Positions 32,357-41,894 of a stretch of DNA of 64,000 nt are shown here, piece after piece (position 1 is the stretch's first letter; every line of letters starts with the position of its first letter). This DNA is from Streptomyces fulvoviolaceus (GTDB taxonomy: Bacteria > Actinomycetota > Actinomycetes > Streptomycetales > Streptomycetaceae), in contig NZ_JOEY01000023.1 of NCBI RefSeq assembly GCF_000718165.1, positions 62,001 to 126,000 on the forward strand. Reading direction: 5' to 3'. The notes under the pieces are model-generated. The model saw only the letters and a list, made by a program, of their open reading frames with translations, had not been told where the DNA came from and made no database searches. Position numbers and translations under genes: made by a program.

Positions 32357-33973
32357 ATGACGTCCCCTGCAGGCACTACTGAGAGTTCGGCAACAGCGCG
32401 ACTCGTTCTGCTGACACTCGCTGCCGGTCAGTTCCTGATGGCGCTCGACAGCTCTGTCATGAACGTCTCGATCGCGACGGTGGCCGAGGACGTGGGCACG
32501 ACGGTGACGGGTGTCCAGGGAGCCATCACGGCCTACACCCTGGTCATGGCGATGCTCATGATCCCCGGCGGCAAAACAGGGGCACTGATCGGCCGCAAAC
32601 GCGCCTTCATGATCGGCTGCGGCATCTACGGCTGCGGCTCTCTGACCACAGCGCTCGCGCCGAACCTGCCGGTGCTGCTGTTCGGCTGGTCGTTCCTCGA
32701 GGGAGTCGGAGCGGCGCTCATCCTGCCCGCGATCGTGGCACTCGTCGCCGGCAACTTCACCGTTGAACGCCGTCCCGCCGCCTACGGACTCGTCGCGGCT
32801 GCAGGGGCCGTGGCCATCGCGCTCGGACCGCTCATCGGGGGCGTCGCGACAACGTACTTCTCCTGGCGCTGGGTCTTCGCCGGCGAGGTCCTGGTGGTGC
32901 TGGGCATCCTGGTGCTCGCCCGCCGCATCACCGATGCCGCGAGCGACGAACGCCCGCGCATCGATCTCGTCGGCACGATGCTGTCCGCTCTGGGGCTGGG
33001 GGTCTTCGTCTACGGCGTACTGCGTTCCGGCGAATGGGGCTGGTTCCGGCCGAAGCCCGACGCGCCTTCGTGGCTCGGCATCTCACTTGTCGTGTGGCTG
33101 ATGCTGGCAGGTCTGCTTCTGATCTGGCTCTTCCTTCGCTGGGAGGCCCGCCTCGTGGAACGGGGCAGGGAGCCGCTCGTCGACCCGGCCATGCTGCACA
33201 ACAAGCAGCTCACCGGCGGGCTGACGATGTTCTTCTTCCAGTACCTCGTGCAAATGGGCGTGTTCTTCGTCGTACCGCTCTATCTGTCGGTCGCCCTGGG
33301 GCTGTCCGCGCTGTCGACCGGTGCCCGCATCCTGCCACTCTCACTGACGCTGCTGGCGGCCGCGATCCTGATCCCGCGGTTTCTCCCGAACGTCTCGCCG
33401 CGGCGGGTGGTGCGGCTCGGGATCCTCGCATTGTTCGCAGGTGCGGTGGCCCTGATGGCCGCGCTCGACGTGGACGCCGACGCGGCCATCGTCACCGTCC
33501 CCCTCCTGCTGATCGGGCTCGGCATGGGAGCGTTGGCGTCCCAGCTCGGTTCTGTCACCGTGTCCGCGGTACCGAAGACACAGAGCGCAGATGTCGGCGG
33601 CGTGCAGAACGCCGTGACCAACCTCGGCGCATCGATGGGTACGGCACTCGCCGGGTCGATCCTGATCGCCACACTCACGACGTCGTTCCTGACCAGCGTG
33701 GACCAGAATCCGGCCGTCCCGGCCGACGTCAAGAGCCAGGCTGCCGTCGAGCTCCAGAGCGGCGCGCCCTTCCTGTCGGACGCCCAGCTCAAGGCCGCCC
33801 TCGCCAAAGCGGGCACGAGCACCGAGGTGACTCAGGCGGCACTCGACGCGAACGCCGACGCCAGGATCGACGGTCTGCGGGCCGCACTCGCCATCCTCGC
33901 CCTCACCGCTCTCCTCGCGCTGTTCTTCACCCACAGGATCCCGAAGACCCAGCCCCGTTCGACGGAGTCCTAG
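32357..33973 (+). CDS. MFS drug:H+ antiporter, DHA2 (14-helix) family
   Basis: 538 residues with about 14 membrane helices. Motif A-like GGKTGALIGRKRAFMIG follows helix 2; motif D1-like FLMALDSSVMNVSIATVAED is in helix 1; and motif C (GPLIGGVATTYFSWRWVFAG) is in helix 5. A large extracellular loop after helix 13 (TSVDQNPAVPADVKSQAAVE) is typical of EmrB/QacA-like exporters. The likely role is efflux of a toxic compound. No regulator is adjacent. The ATG has a short leader. Codon use is slightly less GC-biased than the neighbouring operons. Confidence 0.9.
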   Translation: MTSPAGTTESSATARLVLLTLAAGQFLMALDSSVMNVSIATVAEDVGTTVTGVQGAITAYTLVMAMLMIPGGKTGALIGRKRAFMIGCGIYGCGSLTTALAPNLPVLLFGWSFLEGVGAALILPAIVALVAGNFTVERRPAAYGLVAAAGAVAIALGPLIGGVATTYFSWRWVFAGEVLVVLGILVLARRITDAASDERPRIDLVGTMLSALGLGVFVYGVLRSGEWGWFRPKPDAPSWLGISLVVWLMLAGLLLIWLFLRWEARLVERGREPLVDPAMLHNKQLTGGLTMFFFQYLVQMGVFFVVPLYLSVALGLSALSTGARILPLSLTLLAAAILIPRFLPNVSPRRVVRLGILALFAGAVALMAALDVDADAAIVTVPLLLIGLGMGALASQLGSVTVSAVPKTQSADVGGVQNAVTNLGASMGTALAGSILIATLTTSFLTSVDQNPAVPADVKSQAAVELQSGAPFLSDAQLKAALAKAGTSTEVTQAALDANADARIDGLRAALAILALTALLALFFTHRIPKTQPRSTES

Positions 33974-34381
33974 CCGCCGACGGCAGGACGGCGGCGAACA
34001 CCACCCAGCCGCCGACACCGCTCCCGAGCGGGCCCTGGTCGCATGACTGGCCAGCGGGTGTCGCCCGGTCCGGCGACTCGATGAGGGGCCGCAGGAAATC
34101 ACGCCCTCGGTCATCGTGTACGTCGGTCCCGGCGCGAATGGCGATGGGGGTACGCGGTACGGCGCCCCCCCACGCCGGCCCATGTGGTTCCTGGCTGGTG
34201 AGCCCACGCCGCGAAGACGGGCGGGGTGGAGGCGGCGGTTCCGTCACGGGGCCGTCCCGTCGCTGGGAACGCTGATGGCCGAGATGCCTGCTGGTGCGGA
34301 GTGTGGAACGGTGGGAGAGGGGCTGAGAGCCCGGTCCGGCGCAGGTGCTCCACAGGGCCGCTCCGCCCAGGAGGTGGCGTC
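33974..34381. other. gap before DUF2252 gene
   Basis: 408 bases with no supported gene on either strand. Open frames here have no family features and are shadows. The DUF2252 promoter presumably lies in the second half. Confidence 0.4.
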
Positions 34382-35782
34382 ATGGCTGACCAGGTCAGCG
34401 GGAGCCTTCCTGAAGAACGGGCAGCGCGGGGACGGGCCGCCCGGGCGGACGCGCCGCGCTCCGCCCACGCGGAGTACCAGCCCTCGGCGAAACGACCGGA
34501 CCCGGTGGACATCATCGAGGCGCAATCTGCCGCCCGGCTGCCGGAACTCGTGCCCATCCGCTACGGCCGGATGCTGGAGTCCCCCTTCCGCTTCTACCGG
34601 GGTGCCGCCGGCATCATGGCCGGTGACCTGGCCGACACCCCCCGTTCGGGAATCACCGCGCAGCTGTGCGGGGACGCGCATCTGCTGAACTTCCGGCTGC
34701 TCGCCTCGCCCGAGCGACAGCTGATGTTCGACATCAACGACTTCGACGAGACCCTGCCCGGCCCCTGGGAGTGGGACGTCAAGAGGCTGGCCGCGAGCCT
34801 GGCCATCGCCGGACGCGAGAACGGCTACACGGATGCGGAGCGGGCCTCCGTCGTACGCGCCGCCGTACGGTCCTACCGCGAGCGGATGCGCGGCTTCGCC
34901 GGCCAGGGCAACCTCGCTGTCTGGTACACGCAGGTCGGCATGGACGTGCTGCAGGCGCTGGCGGACCGGAAGCTGGGCGCGCGGGCCCGCGCGCGTACCC
35001 GGCGGGCCATGGCCAAGGCCCGCGGCCGCGACAGCCTCCAGGCCTTCGCGAAGCTCACGCAGGTGGTCGACGGGCGGCGCAGGATCACCCCCGACCCGCC
35101 CCTGATCGTGCCGATCCAGGACCTGCTGCCGGGCGCCGAACGCGACGCCGTGGAGGAACAGCTGCGCGAGCTGATCGAGCGGTACGGCCACAGCCTGCAG
35201 TCCGACCGGCGCCATCTGCTGCGGCAGTACCGGGTCGTCGACATGGCCCGCAAGGTCGTCGGGGTCGGCAGCGTCGGCACCCGCTGCTGGATCATCCTGC
35301 TGCTCGGCAGGGACGACGAGGACCCGCTGCTGCTGCAGGCCAAGGAAGCCGACCCGTCGGTGCTGGCCCCGTACGCCGGGACGAGCGCCTACGACAACCA
35401 GGGCCAACGGGTCGTCGCCGGGCAGCGCCTCATGCAGGCCACCAGCGACATCTTCCTGGGCTGGGAACGCGTCATCGGCATGGACGGACGCCAACGCGAC
35501 TTCTACGTCCGCCAGTTGAGGGACTGGAAAGGCATCGCCGAACCTCAGCTCATGGTCCCCAAGGACATGCGTGCCTTCGGTGAAGTCTGCGGCGCCACCC
35601 TCGCCCGCGCCCACGCCCGCTCCGGAGACCGCATCGCCATCGCCGCCTACCTCGGCGCCGGCGATGCCTTCGACCGCGCACTCACGATCTTCGCCGAACG
35701 CTACGCAGACCAGAACGAACGCGATCACCAAGCCCTCACCGACGCCGTGCACACCGGCCGAGTCGCCGCCCAGAGCGCATAG
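34382..35782 (+). CDS. DUF2252 protein
   Basis: 466 residues from the ATG at 34382 behind AGGAGG. DUF2252 proteins have a kinase-like fold. Visible pieces are MLESPFRFYRGAAGIMAGDL, LCGDAHLLNFRLLASPERQL (similar to an HGD-type catalytic loop), MFDINDFDETLPGPWEWDVK and RVVDMARKVVGVGSVGTRCW. The function is unknown; a phosphotransferase-like role is possible from the fold. It is followed 62 bases later by a small membrane protein. Confidence 0.88.
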   Translation: MADQVSGSLPEERAARGRAARADAPRSAHAEYQPSAKRPDPVDIIEAQSAARLPELVPIRYGRMLESPFRFYRGAAGIMAGDLADTPRSGITAQLCGDAHLLNFRLLASPERQLMFDINDFDETLPGPWEWDVKRLAASLAIAGRENGYTDAERASVVRAAVRSYRERMRGFAGQGNLAVWYTQVGMDVLQALADRKLGARARARTRRAMAKARGRDSLQAFAKLTQVVDGRRRITPDPPLIVPIQDLLPGAERDAVEEQLRELIERYGHSLQSDRRHLLRQYRVVDMARKVVGVGSVGTRCWIILLLGRDDEDPLLLQAKEADPSVLAPYAGTSAYDNQGQRVVAGQRLMQATSDIFLGWERVIGMDGRQRDFYVRQLRDWKGIAEPQLMVPKDMRAFGEVCGATLARAHARSGDRIAIAAYLGAGDAFDRALTIFAERYADQNERDHQALTDAVHTGRVAAQSA

Positions 35783-35844
35783 GACCCACCGAGGGCCGGA
35801 GACGACTGTCGCGCCGCACGGCACGGCAAGGCAGGAGGACGACC

Positions 35845-36264
35845 ATGAGCGACAACCTGTATCTGGCGTACGACTATCCGCTGCTGGGCGCGTTCTGGAC
35901 GATGATGTGGATCTTCCTCTGGATCCTGTGGATCATCCTGCTGTTCCGCGTCATCGGCGATGTCTTCCGCGACGACTCGCTGAGCGGGTGGGGGAAGACG
36001 GGATGGACCTTCTTCGTGCTCATCACGCCGTTCCTCGGAATCTTCGTGTACCTGATCGCCCGGGGCCGTGACATGGGCAGGCGCGAACAGCAGGCCGCCA
36101 GGGCACGGCAGGAGGCGCTCGACGCGTACCTCCGGCAGACCGTCGAAAGCACGGGCACGGTCGGCCACGCGGACGAGCTGGCCAAGCTCTCCGAGCTGAA
36201 GAGCAAGGGCGACCTCACCGAGGCGGAGTTCCAGCACGCCAAGGAGAAGGTCCTGACGTCCTGA
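35845..36264 (+). CDS. PLDc_N / SHOCT small membrane protein
   Basis: 139 residues. Two membrane helices (about 12-40, FWTMMWIFLWILWIILLFRV; and 52-72, TFFVLITPFLGIFVYLI) form a phospholipase-D-nuclease N-terminal-like module (PLDc_N). A charged helix follows, then a C-terminal SHOCT motif (LAKLSELKSKGDLTEAEFQ). Such proteins are common in actinobacteria and often stress-related. An AGGAGG site precedes the ATG. Probably co-transcribed with the DUF2252 gene. Confidence 0.88.
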   Translation: MSDNLYLAYDYPLLGAFWTMMWIFLWILWIILLFRVIGDVFRDDSLSGWGKTGWTFFVLITPFLGIFVYLIARGRDMGRREQQAARARQEALDAYLRQTVESTGTVGHADELAKLSELKSKGDLTEAEFQHAKEKVLTS

Positions 36265-36304
36265 AGGACGCCCTGCCACCACTCCCACGTGCCCCATCCC
36301 TTGG

Positions 36305-36450
36305 CCCGGGACGAGGGCGACGTCGGGGTTTGACCTGACGTGATCGAAGAGCCCGGCCCATGGCCCCGTCAGGACCCGGAAAGCTCCGTCCTCCCACAGA
36401 AACCACACGGGGCGCACCGTCGGGCCATTGGTCGCGATGCGCGCGGGCCG
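36305..36450 (-). pseudogene. pyridoxamine-phosphate-oxidase-like fragment
   Basis: On the minus strand, about 36305-36450 reads RIATNGPTVRPVWFLWEDGA, FRVLTGPWAGLFDHVRSNPD and VALV in one frame. This is the start of an FMN-binding split-barrel (PPOX-class F420/FMN) protein. The frame runs on into unrelated sequence and no full-length gene exists. It overlaps the presumed leader of the sigma-factor gene. Confidence 0.7.
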
Positions 36451-36467
36451 TACACCATGATGGGCCC

Positions 36468-37406
36468 GTGGACTTCGAGCCGTACCGGGGCGAGTTGGTG
36501 GCGTACTGCTACCGGATGCTCGGTGCGTTCGATGAGGCCGAGGACGTGGTGCAGGAGACGATGCTGCGCGCGTGGAGGGCCCGCGATCGGTACGACGGCA
36601 CGCGGGCGTCCGTGCGGACCTGGCTGTACCGGATCGCGACCAACGCGTGCCTGACGGCGCTGGAGGGGCGCGGGCGGCGGCCGTTGCCGTCCGGGCTGGG
36701 CGCGCCGAGCGATGATCCCGGGGCACCGCTCATGCCGGCGCTCGACATTCCCTGGCTGCAGCCGTTTCCCGACGCGCGGTTCGACGTGGGGATGCGGGCC
36801 GACCTGCGGCTCGCGTGGGTGGCGGCGATGCAGGTCCTGCCGCCGCGGCAGCGGGCCGTGCTCGTGCTCCGCGAGGTACTGGAGTTCAGCGCCGCCGAGG
36901 TCGCCACGCAGCTCGGGACCACGGTCGCGGCGGTCAACAGCGCGCTGCAGCGGGCCCGCGCCGCCCTCGCGGACGTGGGGGACGTGGTCGAGGTCGCCGA
37001 GCCGGACGATCCCGAGGTACACGCGGTGATCCAGCGCTACATGCGGGCGTTCGAGGCGGCCGACGTCCCCGCGCTCGTGCGGCTCCTCACCGACGAGGCA
37101 GTCCTGGAAATGCCGCCGGTTCCGCTGTGGTATCAGGGCAGCGGCGACTACGGCCTGTTCATGCACCGCGTGTTCGAGATGCGCGGGACGGGCTGGGGCG
37201 TACAGCACCTGACCGCCAACGGACAGCCCGCGCTCGCCGCGTACGCGCCGGAGCACGGCGGCGGGCATCGGCTGCACACGCTCCAGGTCCTCACGGTCAC
37301 CGGTGGCAAGGTCGCGCACAACGTCGTATTCGCCGACCCCCGCGTGTTCGCGGCATTTGACCTGCCCGAACAGATTTCTTCCGACGAGTTTCCCCGGGCG
37401 CGATGA
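36468..37406 (+). CDS. ECF sigma factor with SnoaL-like C-terminal domain
   Basis: 312 residues from a GTG at 36468. Region 2 (about 5-70) has MLGAFDEAEDVVQETMLRAW; region 4 (about 110-170) has LPPRQRAVLVLREVLEFSAA and TVAAVNSALQRARAALA. A C-terminal SnoaL/NTF2-like domain (about 185-310) follows, as in the SigG/SigJ-like extended ECF groups, where it tunes polymerase activity in place of an anti-sigma factor. No anti-sigma gene is adjacent. A RibD-C-type reductase gene lies 56 bases downstream and may be a target or operon partner. Confidence 0.88.
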   Translation: MDFEPYRGELVAYCYRMLGAFDEAEDVVQETMLRAWRARDRYDGTRASVRTWLYRIATNACLTALEGRGRRPLPSGLGAPSDDPGAPLMPALDIPWLQPFPDARFDVGMRADLRLAWVAAMQVLPPRQRAVLVLREVLEFSAAEVATQLGTTVAAVNSALQRARAALADVGDVVEVAEPDDPEVHAVIQRYMRAFEAADVPALVRLLTDEAVLEMPPVPLWYQGSGDYGLFMHRVFEMRGTGWGVQHLTANGQPALAAYAPEHGGGHRLHTLQVLTVTGGKVAHNVVFADPRVFAAFDLPEQISSDEFPRAR

Positions 37407-37462
37407 GTCGAGCCGATGCCGCCGGTAGGTACGGGTGAGCATCGATCGAAGGGACACCGGAC

Positions 37463-38020
37463 GTGAGCGTCATCGTCATTGAGTTCATCACCCTGGACGG
37501 AATCGTGTCCGACCCGGACGGGTCCGGCGGCACACCGACCGGCGGCTGGGCGTTCCGGCATGGGCGCGAGACGGTCGCCGGGGACAAGTTCCAGCTCGGG
37601 GGCACCCTGGACAACGGCGTCATGCTGCTGGGACGTACGACCTGGCAGTTGTTCTCGCGGCTCTGGCCGGGACGCGACGACCCGTTCGCCGCGCGGATGA
37701 ACGCCGTGCCGAAGCTGGTCGCCTCCCACACCCTGACCAGCACCTCGGCGTGGCAGAACTCGCAGATCGTCGACGGCGACCTCGTCGACGCCGTCAAGCG
37801 TGAGCGGCGCGATGTGATCGTCACCGGCAGCGTGAGCGTCGTACGCACGTTGATGGCCAAGGACCTGATCGACGAGTACCGGCTCCTGATCTTCCCCACG
37901 ATCCTCGGTACCGGCGAGCGGCTCCTTCCCGCCGGCAGGCCGCCCGCGTACCTGGAATGCCTGTCGGCCGAAGAAGCCGGCGCCGCCGTCCTCGCGCGGT
38001 ACGGGAGGGCGGCACGATGA
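37463..38020 (+). CDS. dihydrofolate-reductase/RibD C-terminal-fold reductase
   Basis: 185 residues of the RibD-C family: VIVIEFITLDGIVSDPDGSG, MLLGRTTWQLFSRLWPG, DVIVTGSVSVVRTLMAKDL and IDEYRLLIFPTILGTGERLL. It binds NADPH in related proteins; physiological substrates are mostly unknown. GTG start after GGACACC with a weak ribosome binding site. Small members like this are often next to extended ECF sigma genes, which matches here. Confidence 0.85.
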   Translation: MSVIVIEFITLDGIVSDPDGSGGTPTGGWAFRHGRETVAGDKFQLGGTLDNGVMLLGRTTWQLFSRLWPGRDDPFAARMNAVPKLVASHTLTSTSAWQNSQIVDGDLVDAVKRERRDVIVTGSVSVVRTLMAKDLIDEYRLLIFPTILGTGERLLPAGRPPAYLECLSAEEAGAAVLARYGRAAR

Positions 38021-38388
38021 CGGGTTCGCTTCGGCCTCAGGACCGCTGAGCAAGGACGGGATGCGGCCGCCGGACACCCACGGTCCTGTTGGCTCCCGGT
38101 ACCTCGGCTGTGCTGCGACAGGGCCTTGTGGTGAGGCCATCCTGAGGCGTTCAGACCGGGTATGCCGGGTCGACCTGCCCTTGTCTTTGGCGGTCTGTCC
38201 CTGTCCTTGCGTCCCGAACGCGTCCCGAATTCGCCTCATGGAGGCTCCGCCCCGATGTTCGGGGCGGAGCCTCATTGGCCGTCAGGTCCCTGTGTACTCG
38301 CCACGTCCCTCACGGCGGCAGGTCGATGACACCGGAGGGCCGCATGTCAGAGGTGCGCAGTACATCAGCGACTTCTCGCGTCGCACCG
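38021..38388. other. gap with terminator, no gene
   Basis: 368 bases between converging genes. Apart from the strong hairpin at 38241-38273 nothing recognisable is present. Confidence 0.5.
38241..38273. terminator. bidirectional terminator
   Basis: A perfect 15-bp stem, GAGGCTCCGCCCCGA and TCGGGGCGGAGCCTC, with a TGT loop, flanked by ATG and ATT. It serves the converging RibD-C and GH32 genes. Confidence 0.88.
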
Positions 38389-39864
38389 TCACCGGGCCGT
38401 CATGTCGCCCTGTCCTTGCGCCGCCAGGAGCGGTTCCCGATGGATTCCGCCGGGGTCCAGATCCCACGCCTCGACGGTGAAGCCGCCGGCGCCGGGCCCT
38501 GTGCTGTGGGCCTGGAGCCGCCATGGCCCGTCGCCGATCGGATAGAACCTGAGGGTGAGGACCTGCCCGGTAGCGAGATAGATCTCGGCGATCGAGCCAT
38601 CCACGATGACGCGGAGTTCGACGGGCGCCCCGGGGACCTTCGCAGCAGGGCAGGGCAGGCTGTACGCGCCTGCTCGTGCCCGTACGTCCAGAGATGCGTG
38701 GCCGCGGTCGACGGTGAGCCGACCGGCGGCGGGGTCGAGGCTGATGTCCAGGTACTCGGTGCCGTCCGCGGAGGTGACCAGACGCAGGCCGGTCGTACCG
38801 GCGGGGTCAGGGGTCAGGGTGGCGGTGAGGTCGAAGCTGCGGCTGACCGGACCCAGTTCAGTCGGCCCGGATCGGGTGACGTTTCCGGTGCGGTGCAGGA
38901 CGCGTTCGCCGCGCAGAGCGAGCAGTTCGCGGGCGGGGCGCTGGCTGACCGTGCCGTCGTCGGCCAGGGTCAGTTCGCGCGGGAGGGTGAGGGCGCCTGC
39001 CCAACCGGCTTCGTGTGCCCAGGAGTCGTCGCGCGCCTCCCACGCCCAGCCCCACAGCAGCCACCGGTCTTCTCCAGGGGCCCTGAGCAGGGCAGGGGCG
39101 TAGAAGTCCGGGCCGTGGTCCAGCGGTACCGGGGCCGCGGTAGCCGGGAAGCGGCCCTCTTCCTCACGGCCGGTGTGGACCGTCACGTGGCTTGGGCCGC
39201 CCTGCGGGGTCCAGTCGCTGACGATCAGGACCCCGCGGTCACCGAAGGTCGCATACTGAGGGCACTCCCATCCGACCGGATCGCCCGTGGCGGCGAGGCC
39301 GCCGGCGTGGAAGGGACCGCGATAGACCCAGTTCTCCAGGTTGTCGGACTCATAGAGCAGTGCCGCTCCACGGCCGTCGGCGAGGGCCGAGCCGACCAGC
39401 ATCCGCCAGCGGCCGTCCTGCTGCCAGACGTAGGGATCCCGGTACATGGTGGTGTCGGCGGGCGGTTGCGGGATGAGCAGCTCCGGCCGCTTCGTCCAGC
39501 TGTGTCCGCCGTCGTACGACTCGGCGGTGGTGACCGGCTGCCACCAGCGGCCGGTGCGGTTGGCGGAGTAGAAGGCCAGCAGTCGGCCGTCGACGGAGAT
39601 GGCGTTGCCGGAGAAGCAGCCGTCGGCGTCGTCGCCGCCGGGGGTGGGAGCGAGGGCGACCGGGAGCTGTTCCCAGGTGATCAGGTCGGGGCTGCGGAAA
39701 TGGCCCCAGTGCATGTTCGCGTGCTGCGGGCCGTGCGGGTTGTACTGGAAGAACACGTGGTAGTGGCCCTCGTGGAAGACCAGGCCGTTGGGATCGTTGA
39801 TCCAGTTGCGGGGCGGGCGCAGGTGTACGGCCGGCAGGTGGGGGTCGGCGGGCGGCGTGGCCAC
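38389..39864 (-). CDS. intracellular GH32 beta-fructosidase (inulinase/levanase/sucrase)
   Basis: 491 residues without a signal peptide. The five-bladed propeller has the nucleophile Asp24 in WINDPNG, the transition-state Asp in MYRDPYVWQQDG and the acid/base Glu in GWECPQYATF. A C-terminal beta sandwich follows (from about 345). It would cleave fructose from sucrose or imported fructo-oligosaccharides. The GTG at 39864 follows AAAGG. It is the last gene of a minus-strand operon with a CUT1 importer, so imported short fructans are the likely substrate. Confidence 0.92.
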   Translation of the reverse strand: MATPPADPHLPAVHLRPPRNWINDPNGLVFHEGHYHVFFQYNPHGPQHANMHWGHFRSPDLITWEQLPVALAPTPGGDDADGCFSGNAISVDGRLLAFYSANRTGRWWQPVTTAESYDGGHSWTKRPELLIPQPPADTTMYRDPYVWQQDGRWRMLVGSALADGRGAALLYESDNLENWVYRGPFHAGGLAATGDPVGWECPQYATFGDRGVLIVSDWTPQGGPSHVTVHTGREEEGRFPATAAPVPLDHGPDFYAPALLRAPGEDRWLLWGWAWEARDDSWAHEAGWAGALTLPRELTLADDGTVSQRPARELLALRGERVLHRTGNVTRSGPTELGPVSRSFDLTATLTPDPAGTTGLRLVTSADGTEYLDISLDPAAGRLTVDRGHASLDVRARAGAYSLPCPAAKVPGAPVELRVIVDGSIAEIYLATGQVLTLRFYPIGDGPWRLQAHSTGPGAGGFTVEAWDLDPGGIHREPLLAAQGQGDMTAR

Positions 39865-39926
39865 ACGGAGCCTTTCGAAGGGTGCGCGGGACGCACAGGG
39901 GTGGCAGAGAAGAGCGGGTGTGGGGG

Positions 39927-40853
39927 TCAGCCCTTGACGCCGCTGGAGGCGATGCTGCTGACGAAGGCCCGCTGGAAGGCCACGAACAGCGCGAGTACCG
40001 GCACGGTGATCATCGACGAGTAGGCCATGATCTCGCCCCAGGAGGGGTTGGTCTGGACGAAGTAGTCGATGCCGATCATGACCGGCCGCAGGTCCTCGCT
40101 CTGGACGACCATCAGCGGCCACAGGTAGGCGTTCCACATCGGCAGGAAGGCCAGGATGGCCACCGTGGCGATCGCCGGACCGGACAGCGGCATGACGATG
40201 CGTCGGTAGATGCCGAACCAGCTCGCCCCGTCGAGGACGGCCGCTTCGTCGAGTTCCTTGGGGATGCTCTGGAAGTACTGGTGGAAGAGGAAGATGAACA
40301 TGGCGTTGGCGACGAACGGCAGGATCTGGACCTGGTAGGTGTCCAGCCAGCCTTCGGTCACGATGAGCCGGCCGCCGTCCAGTTGCAGCCAGGGCAGTTT
40401 GTTGACCCACCAGACCATGGGCAGGGCGAAGGTCTCGAACGGCACGATCAGCGTCGCGATCACGGCGGTGAGGACGATTTTCTTGCCGCGCCACCGCATC
40501 CGGGACAGGGCGAACGCCGCGAGGCTGTTGATGAAGATGCTCAGTGCCACGGTGATGGCGGAGATCCCGATGGAGTTGAGCAGGAAACGGACGGCGGGCA
40601 CCCGGTCGAAGACACCGGTGTAGTTGTCCAGGGAGAGATGGCCGACGGGCAGGAACGCCTTGATGCCGTCCAGGTCGCCGAAGATCTGCTGGTCGGGCTT
40701 GAACGACGACACCAGCATGAAGACGATCGGGAACGAGAAGAACAGCGCGAGCGCGATGCGCGCCGCCTGGAGTCCGATCCGGCGCGGCGACGGCCTCCGG
40801 CGGCGGCCCGGGTGCGCGGGCGCTGGGGCGGGAGCAGGCGATACGGAGGTCAT
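39927..40853 (-). CDS. carbohydrate ABC transporter permease (CUT1, MalG-like)
   Basis: 308 residues with six predicted helices (first IGLQAARIALALFFSFPIVF). The EAA motif is DEAAVLDGASWFGIYRRIVM and the protein ends FVSSIASSGVKG, as MalG-type permeases do. It follows its partner permease by one base. No ATPase gene is present in this operon; in Streptomyces such importers are usually powered by the shared ATPase MsiK. Confidence 0.93.
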   Translation of the reverse strand: MTSVSPAPAPAPAHPGRRRRPSPRRIGLQAARIALALFFSFPIVFMLVSSFKPDQQIFGDLDGIKAFLPVGHLSLDNYTGVFDRVPAVRFLLNSIGISAITVALSIFINSLAAFALSRMRWRGKKIVLTAVIATLIVPFETFALPMVWWVNKLPWLQLDGGRLIVTEGWLDTYQVQILPFVANAMFIFLFHQYFQSIPKELDEAAVLDGASWFGIYRRIVMPLSGPAIATVAILAFLPMWNAYLWPLMVVQSEDLRPVMIGIDYFVQTNPSWGEIMAYSSMITVPVLALFVAFQRAFVSSIASSGVKG

Positions 40854-40854
40854 G

Positions 40855-41811
40855 TCAGTCCTTCTCCCGGGTGAGGAAACGCTGGACGAGAGAGACGGCC
40901 AGCACCAGAACGAAGAAGACGAGGGAGATCGCGGACGCGTATCCGGTCTGCTGCTGGCTGTATCCGGTCCGCACGGCCTGGTAGACGACCGTGCTGGTGG
41001 AGTCCAGGGGCCCGCCTTGCGTCATCACGCTGATCTGGGTGAACAGGGCGAACGCGTTGATGGTGATGGTGATGAGCACGAAGGTGCGGGTGGCACTGAG
41101 GCCGGGCCAGGTCACGTGCCAGAAGCGCGTCCAGCGGGTGGCCCCGTCGATGTCGGCTGCCTCGTACAGGTCCTGCGGGATGGTCTGCAGTCCGGCCAGC
41201 CAGATGATCATGTGGAAGCCGACGCCCTGCCAGACGGACATGACGATGATGGCAGGCATGGCCGTGGACGGGTTGTTCAGCCAGTCCGGTCCCTGCACGA
41301 GGCCGAGGGTGAGGTGGGAGATGAGCTCGTTGATCAGCCCGGTCTTCTGGTACAGGAGCGTCCACAGGATGGAGACCACGACCATCGAGGTGACGACCGG
41401 GAGGAAGTAGACGGTGCGGAAGAAGTTGACGCCTTTGACCTTGGCGTTGACGAGCAGGGCGAGCACCAGCGCCAGGCCGCCCTGCAGCGGGACGACGACA
41501 ACCGCGAAGTAGAAGGTGTTCCGCAGCGACTTGTAGAACAGCGGGTCGTCCAGCAGGACGCGGAAGTTCTGCACTCCCGTGAACTGGGCCGGGGTCGGGG
41601 ACACCAGGCGGGCGTTGGTGAACGCCAGCGCGAAGGCCAGCACCACGGGGATGACGATGAACATCACCAGCAGGAAGACGGCGGGGCTGACCATGCCGAG
41701 TGCGGCGAGGCTCTCCCTGCGCCGCGCGCGCCGCTGCGTTGCACGTCGGGTCGGGGGGACGTCGGCGGCAGCGCCGGGTCGGGTGGACATTGACGACATT
41801 GTTGTAGCCAT
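40855..41811 (-). CDS. carbohydrate ABC transporter permease (CUT1, MalF-like)
   Basis: 318 residues. After a basic N-terminus comes LGMVSPAVFLLVMFIVIPVV; the EAA motif is YEAADIDGATRWTRFWHVTW. An ATG at 41790 is an alternative start. It lies between the solute-binding protein and the second permease; together they form a fructan-oligosaccharide importer. Confidence 0.92.
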   Translation of the reverse strand: MATTMSSMSTRPGAAADVPPTRRATQRRARRRESLAALGMVSPAVFLLVMFIVIPVVLAFALAFTNARLVSPTPAQFTGVQNFRVLLDDPLFYKSLRNTFYFAVVVVPLQGGLALVLALLVNAKVKGVNFFRTVYFLPVVTSMVVVSILWTLLYQKTGLINELISHLTLGLVQGPDWLNNPSTAMPAIIVMSVWQGVGFHMIIWLAGLQTIPQDLYEAADIDGATRWTRFWHVTWPGLSATRTFVLITITINAFALFTQISVMTQGGPLDSTSTVVYQAVRTGYSQQQTGYASAISLVFFVLVLAVSLVQRFLTREKD

Positions 41812-41894
41812 GGGACATCCAGGCAGGTAAGCATCCCGGCGGATGACGGAGAGGATGAACCGCATCCGCCATACGCCGGGACGGGCGGACGCGG

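Noticed and set aside
38061..38480. Plus-strand frame across the terminator at 38241
   Set aside because: It spans a strong hairpin and the end of the GH32 gene; no start signal or conserved motif.
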